Both the position numbers and the translations under genes were made by a program. Of a stretch of 50,799 nucleotides of DNA, positions 1 to 8,465 are shown piece after piece. Origin of the DNA: Chitinivibrionales bacterium. GTDB lineage: Bacteria; Fibrobacterota; Chitinivibrionia; Chitinivibrionales; JANQEN01. How positions within the stretch are numbered: position 1 is the stretch's first letter; the number at the start of each line of letters is the position of its first letter. A model generated the notes under the pieces. The model was given only the letters and a program-made list of their open reading frames with translations, did no database searches and was not told where the DNA came from. Location of the stretch: NCBI GenBank assembly GCA_028278335.1, contig JANQEN010000208.1, positions 1-50,799 on the forward strand, read 5' to 3'.

Positions 1-520
1 ATTTTTGTTCCAAGGGTGTTTCAGTCGTGCAAATAGGTCCACACTTTTTTCCGAGGGATGTTTCATCCGTGCGTATAGGTCCGTACGATTGTACGAAGGG
101 TGTTTCATTGGTGAGTGTTGCCCCATACTTTTTTACGAAGGATGTTTCACTGCTGTGTATAGCCTCGCACAATTTTCCGAGGGATGTCTCACAGATGAGT
201 GTAGCTCCGCACAATTGTACGAGGGATGTTTCATTGATGAGTGCTGCCCCGTACAATTGTATGAGGGATGTTTCACCGGTGAGTATAGCCTCGTACAGTT
301 GTTTGAAGCATATTGCACCGATGAGTATAGGTCCGTACCATTGTGTGAGCTATATTTCATTGTTGCGTACTGCTTCGTACTGTGGTGAGAAGCCTATGTA
401 ACTGTTGAGCATCCCCTCAAACAGTTGTATGAAGACATGTGCATGAATGAAATGCCGCTCTTACAAATGTATGATCCCATTTTCATGGCTTAGTATTAGG
501 TCATACAAAGTCAAAGTGAA
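1..520. repeat. Tandem array of 42-bp imperfect repeats with palindromic core (array 1)
   Basis: About 12 head-to-tail units recur at exactly 42 bp: units begin at 17, 59, 101, 143, 185, 227, 269, 311, 353 and 395, then decay past 437. Each carries a conserved TGTTTCA block, a GAGT block and, 3' of it, a dyad whose best copy is GTACAATTGTAC (near 250-262). Copies differ by scattered substitutions with almost no indels. Because 42 is divisible by three, several frames stay open on both strands, but no frame has a ribosome-binding site or a recognisable protein. The array runs off the left edge. The spacing of 42 bp equals about four turns of B-DNA, so all dyads would lie on one face of the helix. 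Function unknown. Confidence 0.9.
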
Positions 521-698
521 ATATCTTTGGTTGATCATGCATCAGAAGATTGTATTATTCATATATAAGCTTTCGGGGGATGTTGAATCTTAAATGAGTA
601 TCATCAATTATTGGTAGATCTTCCCAAGAAAGTCGGTCTTAAAAATCTTTCTCATATATATTTTGAAGAAGATTTATCCAAAGAAAGGTGATGTAAAA

Positions 699-1325
699 AT
701 GAATACAATGCATATTAAAAAAACTCTTGCAAATACCAATATTGCCGTTGGAGTATTATTACCCCTATGGTGGATACTCATGGGTATTGGCCTACCTGTT
801 TCAGAGGCAATTAATAATTTCGATGTTCTGATTGTGCACCCCAATTGGGTACCTATAAATCTTGTTGGACTTGTTGGTTGTATTTTGTGGTTTATATCAG
901 TCCCTTCGTTTTTTTTGTATAAGCATGAGAAAGCAGGATGGGCACGTTTTATTGGAACTGTGCTGGTTGGGGTTGGTGTTGTGCTATTTACCTGTATACA
1001 GTATTATGAAACCTTTCTTTGGCCTACTGTAGCCAAATCTAATCCTGAATTGGTAAAGATTGAGGGAGCTCTCGTTTTTGGTGCTCCGCTAATAGTTGTA
1101 CCATTGGTTATTTCCGGTGTTGTTTTGGGTGTTGGATACATTGTGCTTGGAATCTCCCTATTTAAGAGCAGGGTATTGCCAGTTCCTACAATACTATTAT
1201 TGACCTTTGGAGCAGTTATTTTTGGAAATGGAATAGTATTCTCCATTAGGACAATTGGTATGCTTGCCTTTGTTATTGCCCTCATTTGGATAGGCAATAT
1301 AATGCGTAAATCTCCTAACTTTTGA
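699..1325 (+). CDS. Multi-pass membrane protein of unknown function
   Basis: A 208-residue hydrophobic protein. I chose the ATG at 699, with AAAGGTG about 10 bases upstream, over an in-frame TTG at 663. About six membrane segments are visible, roughly at residues 12-36, 50-75, 84-105, 125-150, 160-180 and 185-200, separated by short polar loops. The first loop holds an HPNW motif, and the last residues (RKSPNF) are basic, so the C-terminus is probably cytoplasmic. I recognise no family. It ends in TGA, one of the few TGA stops in the window; reading through would add only nine codons, so this looks like a true stop. It stands alone between repeat array 1 and a structured intergenic region. 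Confidence 0.7.
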   Translation: MNTMHIKKTLANTNIAVGVLLPLWWILMGIGLPVSEAINNFDVLIVHPNWVPINLVGLVGCILWFISVPSFFLYKHEKAGWARFIGTVLVGVGVVLFTCIQYYETFLWPTVAKSNPELVKIEGALVFGAPLIVVPLVISGVVLGVGYIVLGISLFKSRVLPVPTILLLTFGAVIFGNGIVFSIRTIGMLAFVIALIWIGNIMRKSPNF

Positions 1326-1427
1326 GAACCTCGGCCATCAGGACAATTGCACTAGCTATTTCAAGCACAAGAAGAGAGAATTAATGAAAAAAGGGGGAGT
1401 CAACAAGATCACCAGAACACATTTATT

Positions 1428-1490
1428 ACTGCTTGTGCACGAACGCTGGTTCACCGATTAGGTGAAACAGAGTTTGTGGGTACAAGCAGT
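1428..1490 (+). other. Nested inverted repeat, candidate structured RNA
   Basis: An outer 9-bp perfect stem (ACTGCTTGT at 1428-1436 with ACAAGCAGT at 1482-1490) encloses an inner hairpin, TTCACC (1450-1455) with GGTGAA (1461-1466) around a 5-base loop. It lies in the 314-base gap before the EFR1 gene and upstream of a GC hairpin. I recognise no riboswitch class. It could be a leader element or a mobile-element end. Confidence 0.35.
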
Positions 1491-1516
1491 TAAAAGGGGT
1501 GAGGGAAGCTTGTTGC

Positions 1517-1536
1517 GGGGGGAATTTCTTCCCCCC
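1517..1536. terminator. GC-rich hairpin, possible terminator
   Basis: A perfect 8-bp stem, GGGGGGAA with TTCCCCCC around a TTTC loop. No T-run follows on either strand, so it is at best an atypical terminator. It is the only terminator-like structure between the membrane protein and the EFR1 gene. Confidence 0.35.
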
Positions 1537-1639
1537 ATATAGTAGTGTATATGTAAAAATATTGATTAAAATAATACTCATTTTATATTTCATATCAGAA
1601 TAAAAAAGACATTAAAGATCTACATATAAGGAGAATTAA

Positions 1640-2428
1640 ATGAGCACAACCCTGTTTTATTATACTGGCACAGGAAATTCACTCTGGGTAGCCAGGACTT
1701 TGGCGGAAAAGCTTGATGATGCAACCCTTGTTTCAATATCTTCTAAGAATAATATTCCAGAATCGTTAAGTACAGAAAAGGTGGGGTTTATTTTTCCCAT
1801 TTACATCTGGGGAATCCCTGCACCGGTGGTGAACTTTGTTAAGAAAATTGCTGCTTTAAAACCAAAGTACTGTTTTGGCTTGGCCGTTAATGGAGGGCAG
1901 GTTGCGAACTCCTTGGTGCAGCTAAAAAAGCTTTTGGCTAAAGAGGGAGTCACCCTCTCTGCTGGATATGAGATTACAACCCCTTCCAATTACATTCCCT
2001 GGGGTAGTCCTCCTGCAGAAGAGAAGCAAAAGGAGCTTTTTAGTCAGGCGCAGATTAAGCTTTCTATTGTAGCAGAGGATGTTGAAGCGGAAAGAGTAAA
2101 GCCGGTTGAAAAGGGGGCTTTATGGCAGAGACTTATCTTTAGTACGCTTTTGTATCCGATGAGTTATCCTCAGGTACCTAAGATGGATGGCAGTTTTTGG
2201 GTAGATGAGAAGTGCAATGAGTGTGGCATCTGTCAAAAGGTGTGTCCTGCTGGAAATGTTGAGCTACCAGAGGGGAAACCGACCTGGAAACATAGGTGTG
2301 AACAGTGTTTTGCCTGTTTGCAATGGTGTCCTAAAGAGGCGATTCAATATGGAAAAAAGACACCGCAATACAAGCGGTATCAGCATCCAGAGGTTGCGGT
2401 GAATGATATAATTAAATCCCGTGAATAG
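1640..2428 (+). CDS. EFR1-family flavodoxin-ferredoxin fusion protein
   Basis: A 262-residue cytoplasmic electron carrier. The N-terminal flavodoxin-like domain (about 1-160) starts with the FMN phosphate-binding loop TGTGNS at residues 10-15. The C-terminal domain (about 190-235) holds two ferredoxin motifs, CNECGICQKVCP and CEQCFACLQWCP, each with four cysteines for one [4Fe-4S] cluster. This order is that of the EFR1 family in anaerobes, which is thought to pass low-potential electrons to unknown partners. A strong ribosome-binding site (AAGGAG) sits 7 bases before the ATG. It is transcribed alone and meets the ATPase gene 2439-3146 tail to tail, 10 bases apart, with no clear terminator between them. 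Substrate unknown. Confidence 0.88.
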   Translation: MSTTLFYYTGTGNSLWVARTLAEKLDDATLVSISSKNNIPESLSTEKVGFIFPIYIWGIPAPVVNFVKKIAALKPKYCFGLAVNGGQVANSLVQLKKLLAKEGVTLSAGYEITTPSNYIPWGSPPAEEKQKELFSQAQIKLSIVAEDVEAERVKPVEKGALWQRLIFSTLLYPMSYPQVPKMDGSFWVDEKCNECGICQKVCPAGNVELPEGKPTWKHRCEQCFACLQWCPKEAIQYGKKTPQYKRYQHPEVAVNDIIKSRE

Positions 2429-2438
2429 AAGGTATTGC

Positions 2439-3146
2439 CTATTCTTCCTTGGCAATAAGAAGAACCTGAGGATCTAATTTGAGGTGGAGATCCCCAACAG
2501 CCTCGTTATCATGATCCTTTAAGAGATTTAAATGAATATGGTCACCCTTGGGTTGCATACAGATAACTAAAGCGATTTCCGGTGTAAGCGATTGTAATAG
2601 TTCTGGTATTTCCGACCCATTAAAGCTACCCGCATCTCCGGGAACAGAAGCGCTGAACCAGAGGGTGAGGTTTAACTCTGAAGCAAAGGTTTTAAATTCC
2701 TGCAACTCTTCCTTTGAACTGATTGCAAAGTCGTACCCGTCAATAATTAGTAGGTCTGCGGAAAAATTTCCTGCCTCAATAAGCTGCTTGATGCTTTTTT
2801 CTATTTCGGTAATATGAATACCATCTTGATTGAAGCTCATGATAATTCTATTTCTAATAAATTCATCATGGACCTGTTGTGCATTATCAAGATTGTTACG
2901 GGTTGCGATCTCTTTATAAATATCTTCGTACCAGGTGATAATATGCTGTGGATTCTCTGAAAAGGATATATGGATGACATGTTTATCTTGTAATAATTGA
3001 TCTGTTGCAATATGTACTAAACAGGCAGTTTTGCCCACGCCTTTACGCGCGGCAATTACCCCAATATCACCCTTTTGAAGGCCGCCATGGGTTGATTTTT
3101 CTAAGATTCTTATGGGGCTTCTCTCAATCAGCTCTTTTTTGATCAT
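2439..3146 (-). CDS. RecA/KaiC-like P-loop ATPase of unknown role
   Basis: A 235-residue protein with a RecA-type nucleotide-binding core. The Walker A motif is ARKGVGKTA (residues 33-41) and the Walker B strand is LLIIDGYDF (about 132-140), the latter lacking the usual second acidic residue directly after the Asp. A strand reading HVIHISF follows the pattern of DnaB/KaiC/RadA-like ATPases. It has no zinc finger or Lon-like domain, so it is not RadA, and it is too short for DnaB. AAAGGAT precedes the ATG. It lies 100 bases downstream of the EF-G gene on the same strand, so the two may be cotranscribed. A link to translation is only a positional guess. Confidence 0.7.
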   Translation of the reverse strand: MIKKELIERSPIRILEKSTHGGLQKGDIGVIAARKGVGKTACLVHIATDQLLQDKHVIHISFSENPQHIITWYEDIYKEIATRNNLDNAQQVHDEFIRNRIIMSFNQDGIHITEIEKSIKQLIEAGNFSADLLIIDGYDFAISSKEELQEFKTFASELNLTLWFSASVPGDAGSFNGSEIPELLQSLTPEIALVICMQPKGDHIHLNLLKDHDNEAVGDLHLKLDPQVLLIAKEE

Positions 3147-3246
3147 TGAAATCCTATCCTTTCACGGACAAATCAAAAATTAATTCGTATAATCAATATA
3201 GATAAATTTCAGTTAAAAAACAGTCTTTCTATGTACAGAAGAAGCA

Positions 3247-5316
3247 TTACTTTTGCTGATACTCCTTTTTAAGCTGCTCTTCTATACTCACCGGTACTGG
3301 ACCATATTTTAAAAACTCCATGGTGTATTCCGACTTCCCCTGTGTTTGAGATCGTAAAACAGTAGAGTATCCAAACATTTCACTAAGTGGCACCTCTGCC
3401 TCAACGCGAGCAAAGAGATTGTCTTCGGTGGTACTGATGATAATACCTCGGCGTTGGTTTATTGAGGAGAGTACATTTCCCTGGAATTCTGAAGGACCTT
3501 CAACAGATACCTTCATAATAGGTTCTAAGATACGGGGCTTTGCCCTATTATAGGCTTGACGAAAGGCACCAATGGCCGCACTCATAAAAGCCTTGTCCGA
3601 TGAGTCAACCGGATGAGAATTACCATCATTAATGGTGACTTTCACCCCCACAATGGGAAAGCTAATGAGGGATCCCTTTTTAAGGCATTCCTGAAATCCT
3701 TTGTCACAGGAAGGAACATACTCTGTAGGGATAACACCACCCTTAATCTCATCAACAAACTCATAGTCGGTTTCGTGATTGGGCTCTAAGATGCCACAAA
3801 CACGGCCATACTGTCCGGCACCACCGGTCTGTTTCTTATGGGTGTAATCGAAGGAAACTGTGGTGGTGATTGCCTCACGGTAAGCAACCTGTGGTACACC
3901 AACCTCAATAGCCACATTATATTCGCGACGCATTCGCTCTATGTATACATCCAGATGCAGCTCACCCATACCCTTAATAATGGTTTGGTTTGATTCTGGA
4001 TCAACATAAGTGGTAAAGGTGGGATCCTCTTTTTTAAATCGATTGAGTGCCTTTGACATATTATCAGAGGATTTTTTATCCACCGGATTAATTGCCAAGG
4101 AAATCACCGGATCTGGTACAAACATAGAGGTCATAGAGTAGTCTAAACCGCCGCCACAGAAGGTGTCACCGGAGGCACAATCAATACCAAAGAGGGCTAC
4201 AATGTCGCCGCTATGAGCCTGGGTAATATCCTCCATAGCATTGGAGTGCATGCGAATGAGTCGGCCAACTTTAAGACTTTGTCCACTGCGGGTATTGGCC
4301 AGCTCATCACCTTTTTTAATGGATCCTTGATAAATGCGTATATAGGTTAACTGTCCATATTTGCCATCTTCGAGTTTGAATGCCAGAGCAACCGTACTCT
4401 TTTGGGAATCTGATTCTAAAACGACCTCTTTTTCGTCATTGGAGAGGTCTAAAGCACGGTTTTCAATCTCCTCGGGATTGGGTAGGTAGGATATTACTGC
4501 GTCGAGGAGTGGCTGTATACCCTTGTTTTTATAAGCGGAGCCAACAAAAACTGGAACCAGCTCTAAGGACATGGTTCCTTTACGAATCGCATTATGAATA
4601 AGTTCTTCTGTTTCGGTTCCCTCCAAGTAAGCTTCGGCCAGATCATCGCAAAACATAGAGCAGGCATCCAGAAGCTCTTCCCGTTTTTCCTGGGCTTGAT
4701 CGAGAAGGTCTGCGGGGATCTCTTGGATATCAATCTGCTCACCTTGATCACCTTGGAAGTAAAGGGCCTTCATGGTAATAAGATCAACTGCTCCCTCCAA
4801 TTTATCCTCAAGACCAATGGGGATTTGGGCCATGACTGCGTTAAGATCCAATTTTTCGCGCAGTTGCTGGGTAACTTTAAAGGGATCGGCACCCACACGG
4901 TCACATTTGTTAACAAAGGCTATTCTGGGCACATTGTATCGTTTTAATTGACGATCAACAGTGATTGATTGTGATTGCACACCACCTACAGAACAGAGGA
5001 CTAATACTGCTCCATCCAAAACGCGGAGTGCTCGTTCAACCTCAATGGTAAAATCAACGTGTCCCGGAGTGTCGATGATATTAACCGCATGATTATTCCA
5101 TTCCACATTAGTTGCAGCAGAGGCAATGGTGATACCCCGTTCCTTCTCTAATTCCATTGAGTCCATGGTAGCGCCCACCCCGTCTTTACCACGAACTTCA
5201 TGCATAGCATGAATCTTATCCGTGTAGTAAAGAATACGTTCGGTCAGAGTTGTTTTTCCTGAATCAATGTGAGCGCTGATACCGATATTGCGCAGGTTTG
5301 TACTGTTTTGTGCCAT
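3247..5316 (-). CDS. fusA: Elongation factor G (translocation GTPase), mitochondrial/spd-like subtype
   Basis: A 689-residue EF-G that catalyses tRNA-mRNA translocation on the ribosome with GTP hydrolysis. The G motifs are AHIDSGKTT (G1), [10 protein letters not shown] (G2), DTPGHVDF (G3), NKCD (G4, usually NKMD) and GSAYKNKG (G5). Domain IV carries GGAGQYGRV and [10 protein letters not shown]; domain V ends at about residue 680. Ser in place of Ala in the P-loop (HIDSGKTT) recalls mitochondrial EFG1 and the spd-type EF-Gs of spirochaetes, planctomycetes and deltaproteobacteria. No tuf, rpsL or rpsG lies nearby, so this is outside a str operon and may be one of several paralogs. The start has no strong ribosome-binding site. 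Confidence 0.93.
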   Translation of the reverse strand: MAQNSTNLRNIGISAHIDSGKTTLTERILYYTDKIHAMHEVRGKDGVGATMDSMELEKERGITIASAATNVEWNNHAVNIIDTPGHVDFTIEVERALRVLDGAVLVLCSVGGVQSQSITVDRQLKRYNVPRIAFVNKCDRVGADPFKVTQQLREKLDLNAVMAQIPIGLEDKLEGAVDLITMKALYFQGDQGEQIDIQEIPADLLDQAQEKREELLDACSMFCDDLAEAYLEGTETEELIHNAIRKGTMSLELVPVFVGSAYKNKGIQPLLDAVISYLPNPEEIENRALDLSNDEKEVVLESDSQKSTVALAFKLEDGKYGQLTYIRIYQGSIKKGDELANTRSGQSLKVGRLIRMHSNAMEDITQAHSGDIVALFGIDCASGDTFCGGGLDYSMTSMFVPDPVISLAINPVDKKSSDNMSKALNRFKKEDPTFTTYVDPESNQTIIKGMGELHLDVYIERMRREYNVAIEVGVPQVAYREAITTTVSFDYTHKKQTGGAGQYGRVCGILEPNHETDYEFVDEIKGGVIPTEYVPSCDKGFQECLKKGSLISFPIVGVKVTINDGNSHPVDSSDKAFMSAAIGAFRQAYNRAKPRILEPIMKVSVEGPSEFQGNVLSSINQRRGIIISTTEDNLFARVEAEVPLSEMFGYSTVLRSQTQGKSEYTMEFLKYGPVPVSIEEQLKKEYQQK

Positions 5317-5629
5317 AGTATTAAACTTTTTCTGTTATGAATACAAAAAGGTATAAGGTATATAAATTTTATGTTATCTGTTTTAAATAATGCAAGGAGT
5401 GTTTTTAAAAAAAGATGTGAAAAAAGGGGAGTAAAATATGTTATGTATTATTAATAGAAAAGGGGAAAGTGGAATAATGTTGTTTTGGGGGGTAATGTCC
5501 TTAGATATGTATGATATTGGTAGTGTCAAAAATTTTGTGTACATGGTTTGTCATTTCTACATCTATTTTCAATATTGTATTCCTGTTTCCCTTGTTACTA
5601 CTGGTACCCCGTACATATTCGACATATCT

Positions 5630-6040
5630 TTGGGTGATATGCCTGCGTATTTCGAGAGTCCATTCAAAATATAGTTTTTTACTCAAAACTTTCTGAGTGC
5701 TCAAATCAAATATAGTTTCTTACTCAGAACTTTCTGAGAAGCCAAATCGAACCTAGTTTCCTTACTCAGAGTTCTCTGGGAGGTCATTTCAAATCTAGAT
5801 TCTTACTCAAAATTTTTGACAAACCAAATCGAACCTAGTTTTCATACTCAAATTTTTCTGAGAGACCAATTTAAATATAGTTTCCTTACTCAGAACTCTC
5901 TGAGAGGTCATTTCAAATCTAGATTCTTACCCAAATTTTTTTTGAGTGACCAATTCAAATCTAGTTTGGTGTCCAGAATTTTTCTGAGTAGCCATCCTAA
6001 ATTAGTAATCGGCTCAAAACAGTTCTTTGGGAGTTTTTCT
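5630..6040. repeat. Second tandem array of 40-42-bp repeats with palindromic core (array 2)
   Basis: About nine units start with TAGTTT or TAGATT at 5672, 5713, 5754, 5796, 5836, 5878, 5920, 5962 and 6003, spaced 41, 41, 42, 40, 42, 42, 42 and 41 bp; a weak unit precedes them from about 5630. Each has a dyad best seen as CTCAGAACTTTCTGAG (near 5723-5738), with 7-bp arms around two bases, and then a CCAAATC-like block. The sequence is unrelated to array 1, but the period and plan (one dyad per about four helical turns) are the same. It lies in the 1.2-kb gap between the EF-G gene and 6541. I see no gene in the part before it (5317-5630). Confidence 0.88.
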
Positions 6041-6145
6041 AATCAAATAAAGCATTCCCAAAAATATTCCTATAAATAGGACAAAGACAAGCAGCGCCCC
6101 TAGGGGAAAAGAAGGTGGAGTTGAGGGTGCCTAAAGGCGGTGCGA

Positions 6146-6360
6146 TTAAACCCAGACTATGCAGTAGGAGTAGATGCAGAAGTGCAAGGTTATGATTTAG
6201 TAAGACTTGAAGGTTTTGAAGGACATATCTACACGGTGATATGGCCGAAAAGCCTGAAAGCCTTAATGGGCATAGAATTGCAGGCTACTTCCCAAGCGTA
6301 CATCCGGTCAAAGTCGTGGTGTGCTTCTGCGCTACTTCCTATTGCATAATCTGGGTTAAA
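6146..6360. repeat. Diverged inverted duplication of a coding fragment
   Basis: The left arm (about 6146-6185) and the reverse complement of the right arm (about 6321-6360) match at roughly 28 of 38 bases. Both encode related peptides facing each other: LNPDYAVGVDAE on the plus strand and FNPDYAIGSSAE on the minus strand. Differences fall so that the peptides stay similar, suggesting two copies of an ancestral coding segment placed head to head. The short open frames around them (6140-6349 plus, 6229-6429 minus) overlap and lack ribosome-binding sites, so they are probably gene remnants. I do not recognise the parent gene. Between 6360 and 6540 I see nothing else. Confidence 0.5.
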
Positions 6361-6540
6361 GGGGATAAAAATTGCTACTCCATTTTTCCGCTGGAAAACT
6401 CGTAAACAGCTTAGTATGAGTTTGACCAACTAAAAAGATGATAGATGGCGGGAAAATCAGAATAATACTTCATCTCCTATTTACTATTATCTATATTGGT
6501 GCCAGAATTAAGGCTTTGTAAACTTTTTAATTAGTAATTC

Positions 6541-7056
6541 ATGTTGGGAGATGATTTGATACATCATGTAATTAAACGACACTGGAGTAGCTACGGGAGA
6601 CTTGGTTTTCTCCTCTCTGTTGTGGGTGTTTTATTGGCAATTGATATGCTGGCTGATTTGGCCTTCCTCTATAAATTGTGGCCTCTACTTATCACCATGC
6701 TTGGGATAGGCTTTATTGGGATTCATGTTAAACGCTCGAGAAAAGAGGTGGTCTATGTTGGAGTGGGAGTCTATTTAATAGGCTTTAGTGCTTTAGCCCT
6801 CTTTTGCAACCTTACCTCCTGGGCGACTTTAAGTTCGCTCTGGCCCCTGTTTATTGGATTGATGGGAATGTCGCTGCTATTTGGCTACTTTATCGCAAAT
6901 CACCGTTCTGCATTATTGCTCATTGGTCTGCTCTTTATATCACTTTCGCTGGTATTCTTTTTTGTCTTTAGTCTCAATTATCGCCTCTGGTGGACGGTCT
7001 TTATCCTTTCCGGTGTTAGCTTTCTTGTCTTTGACTGGGTCAGGCGTTCAAAATGA
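6541..7056 (+). CDS. Membrane protein with two LiaI/LiaF-like transmembrane repeats
   Basis: A 171-residue membrane protein with about six helices. Two internal repeats centre on KLWPLLITMLGIGFI (about residues 46-60) and SLWPLFIGLMGMSLL (about 99-113), the pattern of LiaI/LiaF-type N-terminal transmembrane domains, in which a W-P pair begins a helix. A soluble LiaF tail is absent. Its TGA stop overlaps the start of the radical SAM gene by four bases (ATGA), so the two are translationally coupled and probably act in one pathway. No ribosome-binding site is evident before the ATG. Function unknown; it may sense or organise the membrane. Confidence 0.7.
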   Translation: MLGDDLIHHVIKRHWSSYGRLGFLLSVVGVLLAIDMLADLAFLYKLWPLLITMLGIGFIGIHVKRSRKEVVYVGVGVYLIGFSALALFCNLTSWATLSSLWPLFIGLMGMSLLFGYFIANHRSALLLIGLLFISLSLVFFFVFSLNYRLWWTVFILSGVSFLVFDWVRRSK

Positions 7057-8465
7057 GTAAAAAGTCTGTTGCTTTTATAGAGCCTGCGGGCAGTGAAACC
7101 AATGTATTTGAAAACTATATGCGACTACCCTTGATGGGGTCACTCTATCTGGGAACCATTCTGCACAATGAAGGGTATAACGTTCGCATTTACAATGAAA
7201 ACATTCTGAATACACCTATAGATCCTTTTGATATCAAGGCCGATGTCTATTGTATTAGCGCATTGACAGTTAGTGCCAACCGAGCAAAGTTTTTGGCCCA
7301 GGAGTTTCGACGAATCAATCCAGAGGCACGGGTGATGATCGGCGGTATTCATGCCTCACTCTGCGCTGAAACCTTTGAAGGTGTGGCCGATCACATTGTC
7401 TATGGTGAGGCCGAGTCAATTATTGTCGATTTGGTGGAGGGATGCTTTACAGAATGTATAGTGCAGGGTAAGCCAGTAGAAAATCTTGATGACCTGCCTC
7501 TTGTAAACTACGATCTGTTAGAGGGATGTTCATCAATGGATATTATTCCAATAATGACCTCTCGAGGATGTCCCTTTGATTGCAATTTTTGTACAGTCAC
7601 AAAAATATTCGGTAAAAAGTTTCGCATGCAATCTCCCCAGAGGGTTTTAAAAGAGGTAAAGCATGCGCTCACCTTTTTTAAAACCCGGATGATCTTTTTC
7701 TATGATGATAATTTTTCAGCCAATAGAAAACGGGTACGAGAGATTTGTGATCTATTCATTAAGGAGCAGTTGGATATCAAATGGGTCACCCAGGTGCGCT
7801 CTGATATTGCAAAAGATCCTGAACTGCTTAAGCAGATGGAACAGTCGGGATGTCGTTTCTTCTTTATTGGATTTGAATCAATTAATGATGAAACACTTAA
7901 GGCAATGCATAAATCACAAACCCGAAAGGATATCGAGAACGCCATTCGGGTTATTCGACAGTGTGGGATAAATGTCCACGGTATGTTTATCTTTGGTGAT
8001 GATAATGATAGTCCTGAAACAATCCAAGCAACCGTTGATTTTGCTTTACAGCAGCATATTGACACAGTGCAGTTTATGATCATGACTCCCTTTCCTGGCA
8101 CGCAATATTATGATGATATTGTAGCCAAGAATCGCCTTATACACAAACGCTGGGATTACTATAACGGCATGTACGCTGTGTTTCGTCCCCACTCAATGTC
8201 TCCTTCACGACTTCAGCAAGAGACTATCCGTGCCTATGAGCGGTTTTACTCATTTAGACGATTGTCTCTAGATGCACTTCACTTCTTTGTTTCAATTACT
8301 GTGGATGCTCTTACCTGGAATTTTGAGAGAGCCTTTCGTTATGGCTTTGAATCAATTTTTCTTAAAGCCGGAGCTCGATTTTTGGTTGGACGCTATGCAG
8401 ATCTTTTTGATCCCTATTTGGATTTTCTTTCCAAACGGGAGATGGAGAGTGTAACGGGTAATTAA
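7053..8465 (+). CDS. B12-binding-domain radical SAM protein
   Basis: A 470-residue enzyme with an N-terminal cobalamin-binding-like Rossmann domain (about 1-140) followed by a radical SAM domain. The cluster motif CPFDCNFC places the [4Fe-4S] ligands at Cys173, Cys177 and Cys180. The region GGIHASL (about 96-102) is typical of this class. The C-terminal 120 residues resemble the extension in BchE/Hpn-like members that methylate or rearrange lipids and pigments. Coupling to a membrane protein by a 4-base overlap hints at a lipid or other membrane substrate, but this is inference. The 3' end overlaps the convergent GTPase gene at the stop codons (8462-8465), leaving no room for a separate terminator. 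Confidence 0.87.
   Translation: MSKKSVAFIEPAGSETNVFENYMRLPLMGSLYLGTILHNEGYNVRIYNENILNTPIDPFDIKADVYCISALTVSANRAKFLAQEFRRINPEARVMIGGIHASLCAETFEGVADHIVYGEAESIIVDLVEGCFTECIVQGKPVENLDDLPLVNYDLLEGCSSMDIIPIMTSRGCPFDCNFCTVTKIFGKKFRMQSPQRVLKEVKHALTFFKTRMIFFYDDNFSANRKRVREICDLFIKEQLDIKWVTQVRSDIAKDPELLKQMEQSGCRFFFIGFESINDETLKAMHKSQTRKDIENAIRVIRQCGINVHGMFIFGDDNDSPETIQATVDFALQQHIDTVQFMIMTPFPGTQYYDDIVAKNRLIHKRWDYYNGMYAVFRPHSMSPSRLQQETIRAYERFYSFRRLSLDALHFFVSITVDALTWNFERAFRYGFESIFLKAGARFLVGRYADLFDPYLDFLSKREMESVTGN

Noticed and set aside
5..401. Open frames of 124-127 residues on the plus strand (and one on the minus strand) with a 14-residue repeat
   Set aside because: They are open only because the 42-bp repeat is a multiple of three. 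Three frames are open at once and none has a ribosome-binding site or a recognisable protein.
1..520. CRISPR array
   Set aside because: The whole 42-bp unit is conserved with scattered substitutions; there is no alternation of constant repeats and unique spacers, and no cas gene nearby.
1323..1355. TGA readthrough of the membrane protein at 699
   Set aside because: Only nine codons follow before TAG and no protein-like extension or SECIS-like hairpin is seen.
5438..5704. Short ORFs on both strands before repeat array 2
   Set aside because: They overlap each other on opposite strands, have atypical composition and no homology signal that I can see.
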